Source of the DNA: Cohnella sp. OV330
GTDB taxonomy: Bacteria; Bacillota; Bacilli; Paenibacillales; Paenibacillaceae
Direction of reading: 5' to 3'
Assembly (NCBI RefSeq): GCF_900112065.1
Contig: NZ_FOKE01000002.1
Coordinates: 725,671-789,670 of the forward strand
Length of the DNA: 64,000 nt
Both the position numbers and the translations under genes were made by a program. The notes below the pieces were generated by a model. The model had not been told where the DNA came from and did no database searches. It was given only the letters and a program-made list of their open reading frames with translations. Positions 1 through 8,691 of this stretch are shown piece by piece; the first letter of the stretch is position 1, and each line of letters opens with the position of its first letter.

Positions 1-1949
1 AGCGAGGCGAGCGCTCCCTTGCGGTCGCGGCCGTGCATCGGATTCGCCCCCGGCGCGAACGGCTCGCCGGCCTTGCGGCCGTCAGGCGTGCTGCCGGTCT
101 TCTTGCCGTAGACGACGTTCGACGTAATCGTCAGCACCGACAGCGTCGGCATCGAGCCGCGGTACGTCTGGCGCTTGCGCAGCTTCGACATAAACGCGTC
201 CGTCAGGTCGACCGCGATATCGTCGACCCGCGAATCGTTGTTGCCGAATTGCGGATATTCGCCTTCGATCTCAAAGTCGACCGCAAGGCCCTTGTCGTTG
301 CGAATCGGCTTGACCTTGGCGTACTTGATCGCGGACAGCGAATCGGCGACGACCGAGAGGCCGGCGATGCCGGTTGCCATCGTGCGCAGGATTTCCGTAT
401 CGTGCAGCGCCATCTCGATGCGTTCGTAGCTGTACTTGTCATGCATGTAGTGAATGACGTTCAGCGTGTTGATATAAAGCTTCGACAGCCATTCCAGCAC
501 CTCGTCGTACCGCTCCATCACCTGATCGTAGTCGAGATAGTCGCCGGTCAGCGGCGCAAGCTCGGGCCCGACCTGCACGCCCAGCTTTTCATCCTTGCCG
601 CCGTTGATCGCATACAGCAACGCCTTGGCGAGGTTGGCACGCGCGCCGAAGAACTGCATCTGCTTGCCGATCCGCATCGCGGATACGCAGCAGGCAATGC
701 CGTAGTCGTCGCCGTAGATCGGGCGCATCAGGTCGTCGTTTTCGTACTGGATCGAGCTCGTGTCGACGGATACCTTGGCGCAGTAGTCTTTGAAGCCCTC
801 CGGCAGCTCCGTCGACCACAGCACCGTCAGGTTCGGCTCCGGCGCGGGTCCGAGATTATACAGCGTGTGCAGGAAGCGGAAAGAGTTCTTGGTGACGCGC
901 GTCGTGCCGTCCTTGCCCATACCGCCGATCGATTCGGTGACCCACGTCGGATCGCCGCTGAACAGCTCGTTGTAATCCGGCGTCCGCAGGAATTTGACCA
1001 GCCTCAGCTTCATGACCAGATGGTCGATCAGCTCCTGCGCCTGCTCTTCGTCGAGCGTGCCTTCTCGCAGGTCGCGTTCGATATAGACGTCGAGGAAGCT
1101 CGATACGCGTCCGAGACTCATCGCCGCGCCGTTCTGCTCCTTGATCGCGGCCAGGTAGGCAAAGTACAGCCACTGTACCGCTTCCGTCGCGTTCGTCGCA
1201 GGTCCCGATATGTCGTAGCCGTAGGAGGCCGCCATCGCTTTGAGCTCGCCGAGCGCCCGAATCTGCTCGGACACTTCCTCGCGCAGACGGATGAGGTCTT
1301 CGCCCATAATATCCTTTTCCAACGCGGTCAGGTCGGCTTGCTTGGCCGAGATCAGCTTGTCGACGCCGTACAGCGCCGCCCTGCGGTAGTCCCCGATGAT
1401 TCGGCCGCGGCCGTACGCGTCGGGCAGGCCGGTGATAATCGCCGCCTTGCGGGCGAGGCGCATCTCGGCGGTGTAGGCGTCGAATACGCCCTGGTTGTGC
1501 GTCTTGCGGACGTCGGTGAAGGTGCGGACCATCTCGTCAGGCAGCTTGTAGCCGTACGCCTCGCAAGCGTCCTGCGCCATCCGGATGCCGCCGAACGGTT
1601 GGATCGAACGCTTCAGCGGCGCATCGGTCTGCAGGCCGACGATCTTTTCCAGCGCTTTGTCGATGTAGCCCGGTCGGTGCGAGACGATCGTGGACACCGT
1701 TTCGGTATCGACGTCCAGCACGCCCCCGTTTTCTCGCTCCCGCTTCATCAATGCCAGCACTTGCGTCCACAACTGGCGGGTCGCATCCGTCGGTTCGGCC
1801 AGGAACGCGGCGGAGCCTTTAAATGGCGTAAGGTTATGCGCCAAGAAGTCGTTCACGTCCACTGCCGTTTGCCAAGCGCCCGCTTGAAAGCCTCTCCAGC
1901 CGTCCAACCGGCCGGCGGATTCGCCGATCGTCTTGTTCAGAATGCTCAT
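1..1949 (-). CDS. pflB: Formate acetyltransferase (pyruvate formate-lyase), 3' end cut by window edge
   Basis: Glycyl-radical enzyme converting pyruvate and CoA to acetyl-CoA and formate in anaerobic fermentation. The first 649 codons are present; the family is about 750 residues, so the C-terminal Gly-radical loop lies beyond the left edge. The catalytic cysteine pair is visible in the ACCVSAM segment as Cys420-Cys421, matching the known Cys418-Cys419 pair. The ATG at 1949 is preceded by an AGGAGG site. It lies 30 bp behind adhE on the same strand, so it is very likely co-transcribed with adhE and the DoxX-like gene from the Fnr-type promoter near 5.3 kb. The activating enzyme pflA may follow outside the window. 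Confidence 0.96.
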   Translation of the reverse strand, partial: MSILNKTIGESAGRLDGWRGFQAGAWQTAVDVNDFLAHNLTPFKGSAAFLAEPTDATRQLWTQVLALMKRERENGGVLDVDTETVSTIVSHRPGYIDKALEKIVGLQTDAPLKRSIQPFGGIRMAQDACEAYGYKLPDEMVRTFTDVRKTHNQGVFDAYTAEMRLARKAAIITGLPDAYGRGRIIGDYRRAALYGVDKLISAKQADLTALEKDIMGEDLIRLREEVSEQIRALGELKAMAASYGYDISGPATNATEAVQWLYFAYLAAIKEQNGAAMSLGRVSSFLDVYIERDLREGTLDEEQAQELIDHLVMKLRLVKFLRTPDYNELFSGDPTWVTESIGGMGKDGTTRVTKNSFRFLHTLYNLGPAPEPNLTVLWSTELPEGFKDYCAKVSVDTSSIQYENDDLMRPIYGDDYGIACCVSAMRIGKQMQFFGARANLAKALLYAINGGKDEKLGVQVGPELAPLTGDYLDYDQVMERYDEVLEWLSKLYINTLNVIHYMHDKYSYERIEMALHDTEILRTMATGIAGLSVVADSLSAIKYAKVKPIRNDKGLAVDFEIEGEYPQFGNNDSRVDDIAVDLTDAFMSKLRKRQTYRGSMPTLSVLTITSNVVYGKKTGSTPDGRKAGEPFAPGANPMHGRDRKGALAS

Positions 1950-1979
1950 GTGCGTTGCCCTCCTATGATCGATCTCCGC

Positions 1980-4586
1980 TTAGAACTTGCCGTAGAAAGC
2001 GTTGCGGTACACGTCAGCGAGCTCGGTAACGAGCGGCATGCGCGGATTCGCGGTCGTGCACTGATCCTCGAACGCCCGATCGGCGAGCTGATCGACGCGC
2101 GATTCGAAGTCGGCGGCGTCGAAGCCGAGCGCCTGGAACGACTCCGGAATCTGCAGCGACAAGTTCAGCTGGCGGATGGCGTTGATCAGGCTCGTGACGC
2201 CCTCTTCCGTCGTACGTGCCTGCAGTCCGAGCAGCCGCGCGATGTCCGCATAGCGCTTGTCGGCGACGAAGTGGCTGTACTTCGGGAACGAAGCGAACTT
2301 CGTCGGCTGCTGCGCGTTGTAGCGGATGACGTGCGGCAGCAGAATCGCGTTGGTGCGTCCGTGCGCCGTGTGATACTGTCCGCCCCATTTATGCGCAAGG
2401 CTGTGGTTGATGCCGAGGAACGCGTTGGCGAACGCCATGCCGGCGATGGTCGAGGCGTTGTGCATCTTTTCCCTGGCAACCGGATCAGCCTTGTGGTACG
2501 AGGCTTCCAGGTTGTCGAACACGAGCTGGATCGCCTTGAGCGCGAGTCCGTCGGTGAAGTCGTTGGCCATGACCGAGACATACGCTTCGATCGCATGCGT
2601 CAGCACGTCCATGCCGGTGTCGGCGACCGCGGTCTTAGGCAGGCTGTAGACATAATCCGGGTCGACGATCGCGACGTCCGGCGTCAGCTCGTAGTCGGCG
2701 AGCGGATACTTCGTGTTGCCTTTGTTCTTGTCGGTGATGACCGCGAACGACGTCACTTCCGAACCTGTGCCAGAAGTCGTCGGGATCGCGACGAATTTGG
2801 CGTTTTTGCCGAGGCGCGGGTATTTGTATATCCGTTTGCGGATATCCATGAACTTCTGTTTGAGCGAGTCGAAGCTGGAGTCCGGATATTCGTAAAACAG
2901 CCACATCGCCTTCGCCGCGTCCATCGGCGAGCCGCCGCCGAGCGCGATGATGCAGTCCGGCTTGAACTGCGCCATCATGCGGGTGCCTCGTTCGACCGTG
3001 TCGACCGACGGATCGGGCTCGACATCGCTGAAGATCTCGACCGACACGGGCTCCTTGCGCTTGCGGAGGTAGTACGCCACCTTCTCTACGTAACCGAGCT
3101 TCACCATCGCTTCGTCGGTGACGATCATGACGCGGCTGATGTCCGGCATCTTCTCGAGATACTGCGTAGCGCCCTTTTCGAAGTAAATCTTCGGCGGCAC
3201 CTTGAACCACTGCATGTTAACCGTGCGGTATGCCACGCGCTTCACGTTGATGAGGTTGACGGCGGTCACGTTCGAGGTCGTCGAGTTGTGGCCGTACGAG
3301 CCGCAGCCAAGCGTAAGCGAAGGCAGGTTCGTGTTGTAAATGTCGCCGATCGCTCCGTGCGTCGACGGCGCGTTGACGATGATTCGTCCGGTTTGCAGGC
3401 GCGCCGAGAATGCGGCGATGACCGCCTGGTCGTTCGAGTGAATGACCGACGAGTGACCCATGCCGCCGAAGGCGATGACCTGCGCGGCGCGCTCGATGCC
3501 CTGCTCGGCCGTCTTGACCTTGTAGCAGGCGAGCACGGGACTCAGCTTCTCGGCGGACAGCGGGAACTTGTCTCCGACGCCCAGCAGTTCGGCTACCAGC
3601 ACTTTTGTCGCCGGCGGCACCTGAATGCCCGCCATCTCTGCGATCTTGGCGGCCGGCTGCCCGACGATGACGGCATTGACCGCGCATTTCTCGGGATTAA
3701 TGACGAGCCGCGATACGGCCTCGACCTCCTCTTTATTGAGGAAATAACAGCCCTGACGCGACATGAGCGCCTTCGCCTGCTCGTAGATCGGCTCTTCAAG
3801 AATGACGGCCTGCTCGGACGCGCAAATCATGCCGTTGTCGAACGTCTTGGACAGGATCAGGTCCGTGACCGCCTGCTCCAGGTCGGCGGTGCGCTCGATG
3901 AAGCAGGGAACGTTGCCGGGACCGACGCCGAGGGCCGGCTTGCCGGTGCTGTAAGCCGCCTTCACCATCGCGGAGCCGCCGGTCGCCAGCACGAGCGCGA
4001 TGTCCTTGTGGTTGATCAGCAGGCCCGTCGCTTCAACGGAAGGATGCTCGATCCATTGGATGCAATGCTCAGGAGCGCCCGCAGCGACTGCAGCATCGAG
4101 GAGCGTGCTCGCCGCCGCCGAGCTCGACTTCTGCGCCGACGGGTGGAAGGCGAATATGATCGGATTGCGCGTCTTGGCGGCGATCAGCGACTTAAACATC
4201 GTCGTGGACGTCGGGTTCGTGACCGGCGTGATGCCGGCGATGACGCCGACGGGCTCCGCGACCATGCGATAGTTCTCGTACACGTTTTCTTCGATGACGC
4301 CGACCGTTTTTTCTGCTTTAATGCTGTGATAGATGTATTCCGTCGCAAAAATGTTTTTCGTGATCTTGTCTTCGTAGACGCCCCGGCCGGTCTCCTCGAC
4401 CGCGAGCTTGGCAAGCGGCATATGCTTGTCGAGTCCCGCTAGCGCCATGGCCTGAACGATCCGGTCGACCTGCTCCTGATCCAGCTTCATGTAAGCGTCG
4501 AGCGCCTTTTTGGCGCGCTCTGCGAGCAGGTTCACCTCGTCCTGCGCAGAGATGATTTCGACTTGCGCTTTTTCCTTCGTTGCCAT
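1980..4586 (-). CDS. adhE: Bifunctional acetaldehyde-CoA/alcohol dehydrogenase
   Basis: 868 residues, the usual AdhE size. The N-terminal half (about 1-440) is a CoA-dependent aldehyde dehydrogenase with the catalytic cysteine in the NGMICASEQ segment (Cys255). The C-terminal half (about 455-868) is an iron-dependent alcohol dehydrogenase with the [10 protein letters not shown] nucleotide-binding stretch and the metal-binding histidines in HSLAHKWGG and YHTAHGRTN. It reduces acetyl-CoA to ethanol and reoxidises NADH in fermentation. The start at 4586 (MATKEK) is chosen over an in-frame ATG five codons upstream because a GGAGG site lies just before it and overlaps the upstream ATG. It sits between the DoxX-like gene and pflB on the same strand. 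Confidence 0.96.
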   Translation of the reverse strand: MATKEKAQVEIISAQDEVNLLAERAKKALDAYMKLDQEQVDRIVQAMALAGLDKHMPLAKLAVEETGRGVYEDKITKNIFATEYIYHSIKAEKTVGVIEENVYENYRMVAEPVGVIAGITPVTNPTSTTMFKSLIAAKTRNPIIFAFHPSAQKSSSAAASTLLDAAVAAGAPEHCIQWIEHPSVEATGLLINHKDIALVLATGGSAMVKAAYSTGKPALGVGPGNVPCFIERTADLEQAVTDLILSKTFDNGMICASEQAVILEEPIYEQAKALMSRQGCYFLNKEEVEAVSRLVINPEKCAVNAVIVGQPAAKIAEMAGIQVPPATKVLVAELLGVGDKFPLSAEKLSPVLACYKVKTAEQGIERAAQVIAFGGMGHSSVIHSNDQAVIAAFSARLQTGRIIVNAPSTHGAIGDIYNTNLPSLTLGCGSYGHNSTTSNVTAVNLINVKRVAYRTVNMQWFKVPPKIYFEKGATQYLEKMPDISRVMIVTDEAMVKLGYVEKVAYYLRKRKEPVSVEIFSDVEPDPSVDTVERGTRMMAQFKPDCIIALGGGSPMDAAKAMWLFYEYPDSSFDSLKQKFMDIRKRIYKYPRLGKNAKFVAIPTTSGTGSEVTSFAVITDKNKGNTKYPLADYELTPDVAIVDPDYVYSLPKTAVADTGMDVLTHAIEAYVSVMANDFTDGLALKAIQLVFDNLEASYHKADPVAREKMHNASTIAGMAFANAFLGINHSLAHKWGGQYHTAHGRTNAILLPHVIRYNAQQPTKFASFPKYSHFVADKRYADIARLLGLQARTTEEGVTSLINAIRQLNLSLQIPESFQALGFDAADFESRVDQLADRAFEDQCTTANPRMPLVTELADVYRNAFYGKF

Positions 4587-4648
4587 GCGAATGGCCTCCA
4601 TTCAGATAGGGTCTGACCTGACCGGGCAAGGTGCCCGTACTAAGATTG

Positions 4649-4676
4649 ACGGCGGCCGGGCGATGCCGGCCGCCGT
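4649..4676. other. Perfect GC-rich inverted repeat between doxX-like gene and adhE
   Basis: Two 11-base arms (ACGGCGGCCGG and CCGGCCGCCGT) flank a 6-base loop. No T-run follows on the leftward strand, so it looks less like an intrinsic terminator than an intercistronic stem-loop that could set relative levels of doxX and adhE mRNA. A second smaller inverted repeat (GGGCA/TGCCC) lies at 4624-4637. Confidence 0.6.
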
Positions 4677-4698
4677 ATCAACCCTTTGAAACAATCGG

Positions 4699-5247
4699 TC
4701 AGTGCGCGACCGGCGTGCCCTTCGTACCGTCATGATGCTTTTTATCCACGATCGCATGATTGATCTTGCCGAAGCCCTTGCGGATAAGCGGGAGCAGGTA
4801 ATAGTCGAGTCCGAAGCGTCCGGCATTGGCGCCCGCCGTGAAGACGATGAAGGCGAGAACGAGCAGCCAAGGGTTCGTGCTGACGGTACCGGCCAAGAGG
4901 AACATCGTGTTGAGCATCATTCCGAAGAAGGCGGCGGTGACCGTGAGTCCCCCGACGATCAGTCCTACGCCGATCAGGAACTCGCCGAGCGGGATCAGGA
5001 CGTCAATGAGCTTGATGTTCGGCAGCGCGAAGTGCTGGATGAAGTACGTGTAGTTCGGGTAGATCACTTCGTTCGTCGCGTGATCGGCGACAGGCTTGGC
5101 GATCGCGCCTTGCAAGAAGCCCTTGGCGGTGAAGCCGCCCGTCAGCTTGTGCCAGCCTGCGTCGATCCACTGCCAGCCGACATAGATACGAAGAAGCGTG
5201 ACTGCGACTGCCGCCCATACATTTTCTTTGAACCACTTGGTGACCAT
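4699..5247 (-). CDS. DoxX-family membrane protein
   Basis: 182-residue protein with four predicted membrane spans (about residues 9-28, 77-100, 104-120 and 125-142), matching the DoxX/thiosulfate-quinone oxidoreductase small-subunit-like family. The early LRIYVGWQWIDAGWHK segment is typical. The precise function of most family members is unknown; links to redox, quinone or sulfur chemistry are suggested. The start at 5247 (MVTKWF) is preferred because a GGGAG site lies 9 bases upstream, while upstream in-frame ATGs are badly spaced. It is the first gene of the operon continuing into adhE and pflB. The promoter has two Fnr-type palindromes, which argues for anaerobic expression. Confidence 0.85.
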   Translation of the reverse strand: MVTKWFKENVWAAVAVTLLRIYVGWQWIDAGWHKLTGGFTAKGFLQGAIAKPVADHATNEVIYPNYTYFIQHFALPNIKLIDVLIPLGEFLIGVGLIVGGLTVTAAFFGMMLNTMFLLAGTVSTNPWLLVLAFIVFTAGANAGRFGLDYYLLPLIRKGFGKINHAIVDKKHHDGTKGTPVAH

Positions 5248-5320
5248 AAAGGCCATCTCCCTTTTCGCCGTTACGGCGTTTATTGGTGACTTTCGTTGGT
5301 CTTGCTCGCCTTGCATCCTC

Positions 5321-5363
5321 AGTATGAGGGATGTTGCGACTTTCGAATGTGATGAATCTCACG
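5321..5363 (-). promoter_or_regulatory. Fnr-dependent class II promoter of doxX-adhE-pflB
   Basis: The palindrome TGTGATGAATCTCACG at 5348-5363 matches TGTGA-N6-TCACA with one mismatch. A -10 hexamer CATACT lies at 5326-5321 on the leftward strand, 21 bases from the palindrome. The implied start site near 5314 puts the palindrome centre at about -41.5, the standard position for activation by Fnr/Crp. The box and -10 are seen; the start site is inferred. Confidence 0.8.
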
Positions 5364-5379
5364 CTTTGCGATAATTCCT

Positions 5380-5395
5380 TGTGAATATTTTCACT
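5380..5395 (-). promoter_or_regulatory. Second upstream Fnr-type box
   Basis: TGTGAATATTTTCACT matches TGTGA-N6-TCACA with one mismatch. Its centre is 32 bases (about three helical turns) upstream of the box at 5348-5363, which places it near -73.5 on the same face of the DNA. It may allow tandem Fnr binding or may serve a second regulator. Confidence 0.65.
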
Positions 5396-5466
5396 TGATT
5401 GGGCGAAGAAAGGCGGATCGTCTTCAGGTGGAGCGCGAGGACGACTCCGACCCAAGAAGCTGAAGC

Positions 5467-5994
5467 TTAATAGCTATAAACGTTTGAGTGGTCCTCCAGC
5501 GTGTCAATGATCTCCTCCTCCTCGTTCAGCCGGTTTTTTAAAAAAGCGTAGGCTTGGAGAAGGTACGACGACAGCGCCTTCGCTTCCTCCGGCGAGATCG
5601 GCAGCACCGACTGCTCCAGCGTGTTCAGGAAGGAGCCGATGAACCGCTCTGCGAGACCGTAATCCTGTTCCATGAGCGTGAACAAATCGGGCTCGGTCTC
5701 CAAATACCATACTGCGTATGGGAACAGCTCCGTCTTCTCCCAGGCGATGTGCGCGCTCCATTCCCTCATGAAGTGCTTCACGCGCTCGTTCAGAATCCGG
5801 ACGTTGGCGTTCAGATGAACGATGTCTTCGTCCTTACGGACGGTGCAGACTTGCGCGTACAGGTCCGCCAGCTCTTCTTCCAGCGCGTCGTGCTCCTGCC
5901 GGGCTCTGACGACGGCGACGCTCAAGTGGGCGTACCGTTCATCGTCTCCTTCGCAAGGCAGCTGCGCTTTGTTCGTTTCGTCTAACGTATTCAT
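5467..5994 (-). CDS. Hemerythrin-like (HHE) cation-binding protein
   Basis: 175 residues, predicted to form a four-helix bundle with a di-iron site. Candidate ligands are His35 and Glu39 (RQEHDALEEEL), His74, His82 and Glu86 (KHFMREWSAHIAWEKTELF), and the late acidic run LNEEEEI. Family members bind O2 or NO or repair damaged iron centres; which applies here is not visible. The start at 5994 (MNTLDE) has an AAGGAGG site 9 bases upstream. An in-frame ATG at 6045 is rejected because it overlaps the -10 element and lies upstream of the predicted transcript start. Expression should be Fnr-controlled. Confidence 0.7.
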   Translation of the reverse strand: MNTLDETNKAQLPCEGDDERYAHLSVAVVRARQEHDALEEELADLYAQVCTVRKDEDIVHLNANVRILNERVKHFMREWSAHIAWEKTELFPYAVWYLETEPDLFTLMEQDYGLAERFIGSFLNTLEQSVLPISPEEAKALSSYLLQAYAFLKNRLNEEEEIIDTLEDHSNVYSY

Positions 5995-6043
5995 CTGATT
6001 GTGCCTCCTTCGTTTTCGGGGCGTTGCTTCTTTTGATGAGTTC

Positions 6044-6086
6044 AATATACAGCGAATGGACGTCTTTTAATGTGAAAAAAATCACA
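6044..6086 (-). promoter_or_regulatory. Fnr-dependent promoter of the hemerythrin-like gene
   Basis: A perfect TGTGA-A6-TCACA palindrome lies at 6071-6086, and a TATATT -10 hexamer at 6049-6044 on the leftward strand. The 21-base gap equals that in the doxX-adhE-pflB promoter, again giving a centre near -41.5 for a start site at about 6037. Confidence 0.85.
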
Positions 6087-6262
6087 ATTAGGGGTTCGTC
6101 ACGAAATAGACATGGAGTTCACTATAAGCAGCGCTGCTCCCTACGTTCCTATGCCTTTTTTCCGTTTTAACGATATCCCCTTCGATCAGGGAGAGAACTA
6201 TATTCATGCCTTCAGATACCCTGCCGTTCCATCAAAAAAAACGTGCATCCTCATCCATTTTT

Positions 6263-6271
6263 TGCTATAAT
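6263..6271 (+). promoter_or_regulatory. Extended -10 promoter element of the IS1595-like gene
   Basis: TGCTATAAT is a consensus -10 with the TG extension, 36 bases upstream of the start codon at 6307. No convincing -35 is present, as is common for extended -10 promoters. Confidence 0.6.
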
Positions 6272-6306
6272 GGGAACATAAGTTCTCTTTTGAGGGAGAG
6301 TTAATT

Positions 6307-7251
6307 ATGCCCGGCCGCTTTTCGATTCGCGATTCCTTACCTCAATATACCGAAGAGGAATGCGCAGACGCTTTGTTTGCTGCCAAGTGGCCGGACGGTT
6401 TCCGTTGCCCCCGCTGCGCGCACTCGCGCCCCTATGAAGTGTCGTCGCGCGGACGCCGGCTATTTGAATGCCGCTCCTGTTCCCATCAGACATCGCTTAC
6501 GGCCGGCACCGTGCTCGAAGGTACGCGCACGCCGCTGACCAAGTGGTTTCAGGCTATGTACCTGATGCAATACGGTATCAGTGCCGTGCTGCTCGCCGAG
6601 ATTATCTACGTTACGTACAAGACCGCATGGCTCATCAATCACAAGCTGCGCCATGCCGTCGGAGAGCGGGATCGCGTCATTCCGCTCGAAGGGAGCCTGC
6701 AGTTGTTGGGGGAATATTACGGCTACGATTATCATCGCTACTTCAGCGATCGGCTCGCGCATGGCGAACTGAAGCCGCAACCGATCGTGGTCGGCGCCTC
6801 GCTCGACGAGACGGGTGATATCGTTCATCTCAAAATGAAAGCCGTCGACGGACCGGAAGGAAACGCTGCGCCCGGCAGCGGCGATTCAGAGGATGAGGAA
6901 GCGATAGAGCTGTTTGTGCAAAAACATACCTCAGCCGGCGTGGCGCCCGGACAATGGGAGGTGCTCGAGCGAAGCCATCGCGGCCGGAAAGCGCCTCATC
7001 ACGCTTGGCGGGAGGTCGTGCGCTGGCTGGCCTGGACGTTCGGCGGGATCGGGCCCAAGCATCTGCAAGCCTATTTGAACGAGTTCTGCTTTCGCCGCGT
7101 TCGCGGCAGCAGTATGCTTGCCGAGCTCATCGATTGCTGCGGAACGACGGATACGATCACCTATCGGGGATTGGTCGGCGCCCGGTCCGGCATCCGGCCC
7201 ATCCGTTGGACATTCCGGCGCCCTGCCCGAAGCAAGCGATATGTAGGTTAG
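6307..7251 (+). CDS. Solitary IS1595-like transposase relative, probably catalytically dead
   Basis: 314 residues. The N-terminus carries a zinc ribbon of the transposase type (Cys34, Cys37, Cys55, Cys58). The C-terminal PKHLQAYLNEFCFRRVR segment resembles the end of IS1595/ISXO2-family transposases. The middle region lacks the expected acidic start of the DDE core: where such enzymes have a DE-Y-GG motif this protein has IPLEGSLQLLGEYYG. It has its own extended -10 promoter and a plausible ribosome site, is intact, and no terminal inverted repeats or target duplication were seen around it. It looks like a domesticated transposase gene, possibly a DNA-binding protein. Its role is unknown. Confidence 0.6.
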   Translation: MPGRFSIRDSLPQYTEEECADALFAAKWPDGFRCPRCAHSRPYEVSSRGRRLFECRSCSHQTSLTAGTVLEGTRTPLTKWFQAMYLMQYGISAVLLAEIIYVTYKTAWLINHKLRHAVGERDRVIPLEGSLQLLGEYYGYDYHRYFSDRLAHGELKPQPIVVGASLDETGDIVHLKMKAVDGPEGNAAPGSGDSEDEEAIELFVQKHTSAGVAPGQWEVLERSHRGRKAPHHAWREVVRWLAWTFGGIGPKHLQAYLNEFCFRRVRGSSMLAELIDCCGTTDTITYRGLVGARSGIRPIRWTFRRPARSKRYVG

Positions 7252-7566
7252 TAGGTTAGTCGATTAGACTAGACCATCAGGAATACCGAGGCACGGGGAC
7301 CCGTCCGGGAAGCGAACGAGGCCCCTAACCGATGGCATGACTCTCTGCGCCGGGTAGGGACGGACCGCAACGCATCCTGTTCGAACGGGATTGCTTGCCG
7401 ATCGAGCGGGATTGCTTGCTGATCGAGCGGGATTGCTCGCCGATCGAGCGGATTGCTCGCCGATCGAGCGGATTGCTTCCTGAGCGAGGGGGATATTGTT
7501 CAAACGCGCGGTAGCGTAGTGGTCTGTACGGAGAATGGACATTTGTTCATGTTCAAGCTTGCATGA
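7252..7566. other. Gene-poor interval with short repeats
   Basis: No convincing gene is seen. It holds a duplicated TAGGTTAG at its left end and the 20-21 base tandem repeat at 7386-7488. A 92-codon open frame on the minus strand is mostly a translation of the repeat and has no supporting features. Confidence 0.6.
7386..7488. repeat. Five-unit tandem repeat of 20-21 bases
   Basis: Units begin CGG(G)ATTGCT and end GATCGAG or similar, at 7386, 7407, 7428 (21 bases each), 7449 and 7469 (20 bases each; the last is diverged). Each unit contains CGATCGAG, nearly self-complementary, so the array can form alternative hairpins. There are no spacers, so it is not a CRISPR array. Confidence 0.9.
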
Positions 7567-8691
7567 TTAAGCCTGAACCGCCGGCACCGCAAGCGTCACG
7601 GTCGTCCCGCGCCCCGGATCGGACGCGATCCGCAGCTCTCCGGCTACCGCGCGGGCGCGCTCTTCCATGCTGAACAGACCGACGCCCGAGCCCGCGGTCG
7701 CGCGGGAGAAGCCGGCGCCCTTGTCTTCGATGACGGCTCGCACCTGCCCGTCCGCCTCCTCGAGCGAGACGAACGCTTCGGATACGCCCGCGTACTTGCC
7801 GACGTTCGTCAGCGCTTCTTGCACGACGCGGTAGATGGTCGTCTCCGCCAACAGCTGCGGACGGCGCTTCAGGTTGCAATCGAAGCTCACGCGGATTCCG
7901 TAGTGGCTCTCGAAATGCTCGATGTAGGTACGGAGCGCCGGCACGATGCCGAGATCGTCGAGCACGGACGGGCGCAACTCCCAGGCGAGACCGCGCACCT
8001 CGGACATCAACTGCGATACTTGCTGGCCGAGCATCGTCAGCCCCTCGTCCTCGCGTTCGGCCAACAGCCGGTCGATCGTGATCTTGAAGAAAAACAGACT
8101 TTGCCCGATCCCGTCGTGCAAATCCCGGGAAAAACGCCGACGCTCCTCCTCCTGGATTTGCATCATCTGCGCCAGCATCGATTGCAGTTCGGCTTCCGTC
8201 TCCTTAAGGCGCGTCACTTCGTGGCGGATCGCAAGGTATTGATAAGGCTGACCGTCTCCGTCCGCGAACGGAACGATTGTCGTATCCACCCAATATTCCC
8301 GACCACTTTTGGAACGGTTTTTAATCTCCCCGCGCCAGACGCGGCCGGACGAGATCGTGGCCCACAGCTCCTTCATGAACGTCTTGCCATGGTGTCCCGA
8401 ATTGACGAGGCGGTGATCTTTTCCGATCAGTTCCCCGCGGTTGTATCCCGAGATCTCGCAGAACTTTTCGTTGACGTAGCGGATCTTGCCCCGACGGTCC
8501 GTGATGGCGACGATCGCGGATTCGTCGAGCGCGAACTTGACGTCCGCGAGCTGCTTGAGCGAACGGCGGAGCTCTTCCCGATAGACCGGATCCGTCACGC
8601 CATCGTCCAGTCCCGACAGCAGCTCTTCAACCTGCGCGGCGAGCACCTCTGCATGATATTCGGACCTTCCAACATGCTCATGTTCAGTCAA
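7567..8691 (-). CDS. PAS-domain sensor histidine kinase (NreB/NarX-like, HisKA_3 type)
   Basis: 374 residues, no membrane span, so a cytoplasmic sensor. A PAS domain (about 55-165) is followed by a HisKA_3 dimerisation box with the phospho-accepting histidine in RDLHDGIGQ and an HATPase domain (N-box EALTNVGKYA, G-box GVGLFSMEER). This matches kinases that pair with NarL-type regulators. NreB of staphylococci has four PAS cysteines for an Fe-S cluster; this PAS has only one, so the signal must be read differently. A TTG start at 8691 is supported by AAAGGGG 10 bases upstream, and overlaps the response-regulator stop by 8 bases, implying translational coupling. Confidence 0.85.
   Translation of the reverse strand: MTEHEHVGRSEYHAEVLAAQVEELLSGLDDGVTDPVYREELRRSLKQLADVKFALDESAIVAITDRRGKIRYVNEKFCEISGYNRGELIGKDHRLVNSGHHGKTFMKELWATISSGRVWRGEIKNRSKSGREYWVDTTIVPFADGDGQPYQYLAIRHEVTRLKETEAELQSMLAQMMQIQEEERRRFSRDLHDGIGQSLFFFKITIDRLLAEREDEGLTMLGQQVSQLMSEVRGLAWELRPSVLDDLGIVPALRTYIEHFESHYGIRVSFDCNLKRRPQLLAETTIYRVVQEALTNVGKYAGVSEAFVSLEEADGQVRAVIEDKGAGFSRATAGSGVGLFSMEERARAVAGELRIASDPGRGTTVTLAVPAVQA

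Noticed and set aside
33..4442. A 1,469-codon open frame on the plus strand
   Set aside because: It is antisense to pflB and adhE, Arg/Val/Asp-rich and without any recognisable domain; an effect of GC-rich codon bias in the genes on the other strand.
6045..6045. ATG at 6045 as start of the hemerythrin-like gene
   Set aside because: It overlaps the predicted -10 and lies upstream of the predicted transcript start; 5994 has a strong ribosome site.
7386..7488. CRISPR array
   Set aside because: Units are directly adjacent with no spacers, and no cas genes are present.
7264..7542. 92-residue minus-strand protein
   Set aside because: Mostly a translation of the tandem repeat; no ribosome site, no conserved features.
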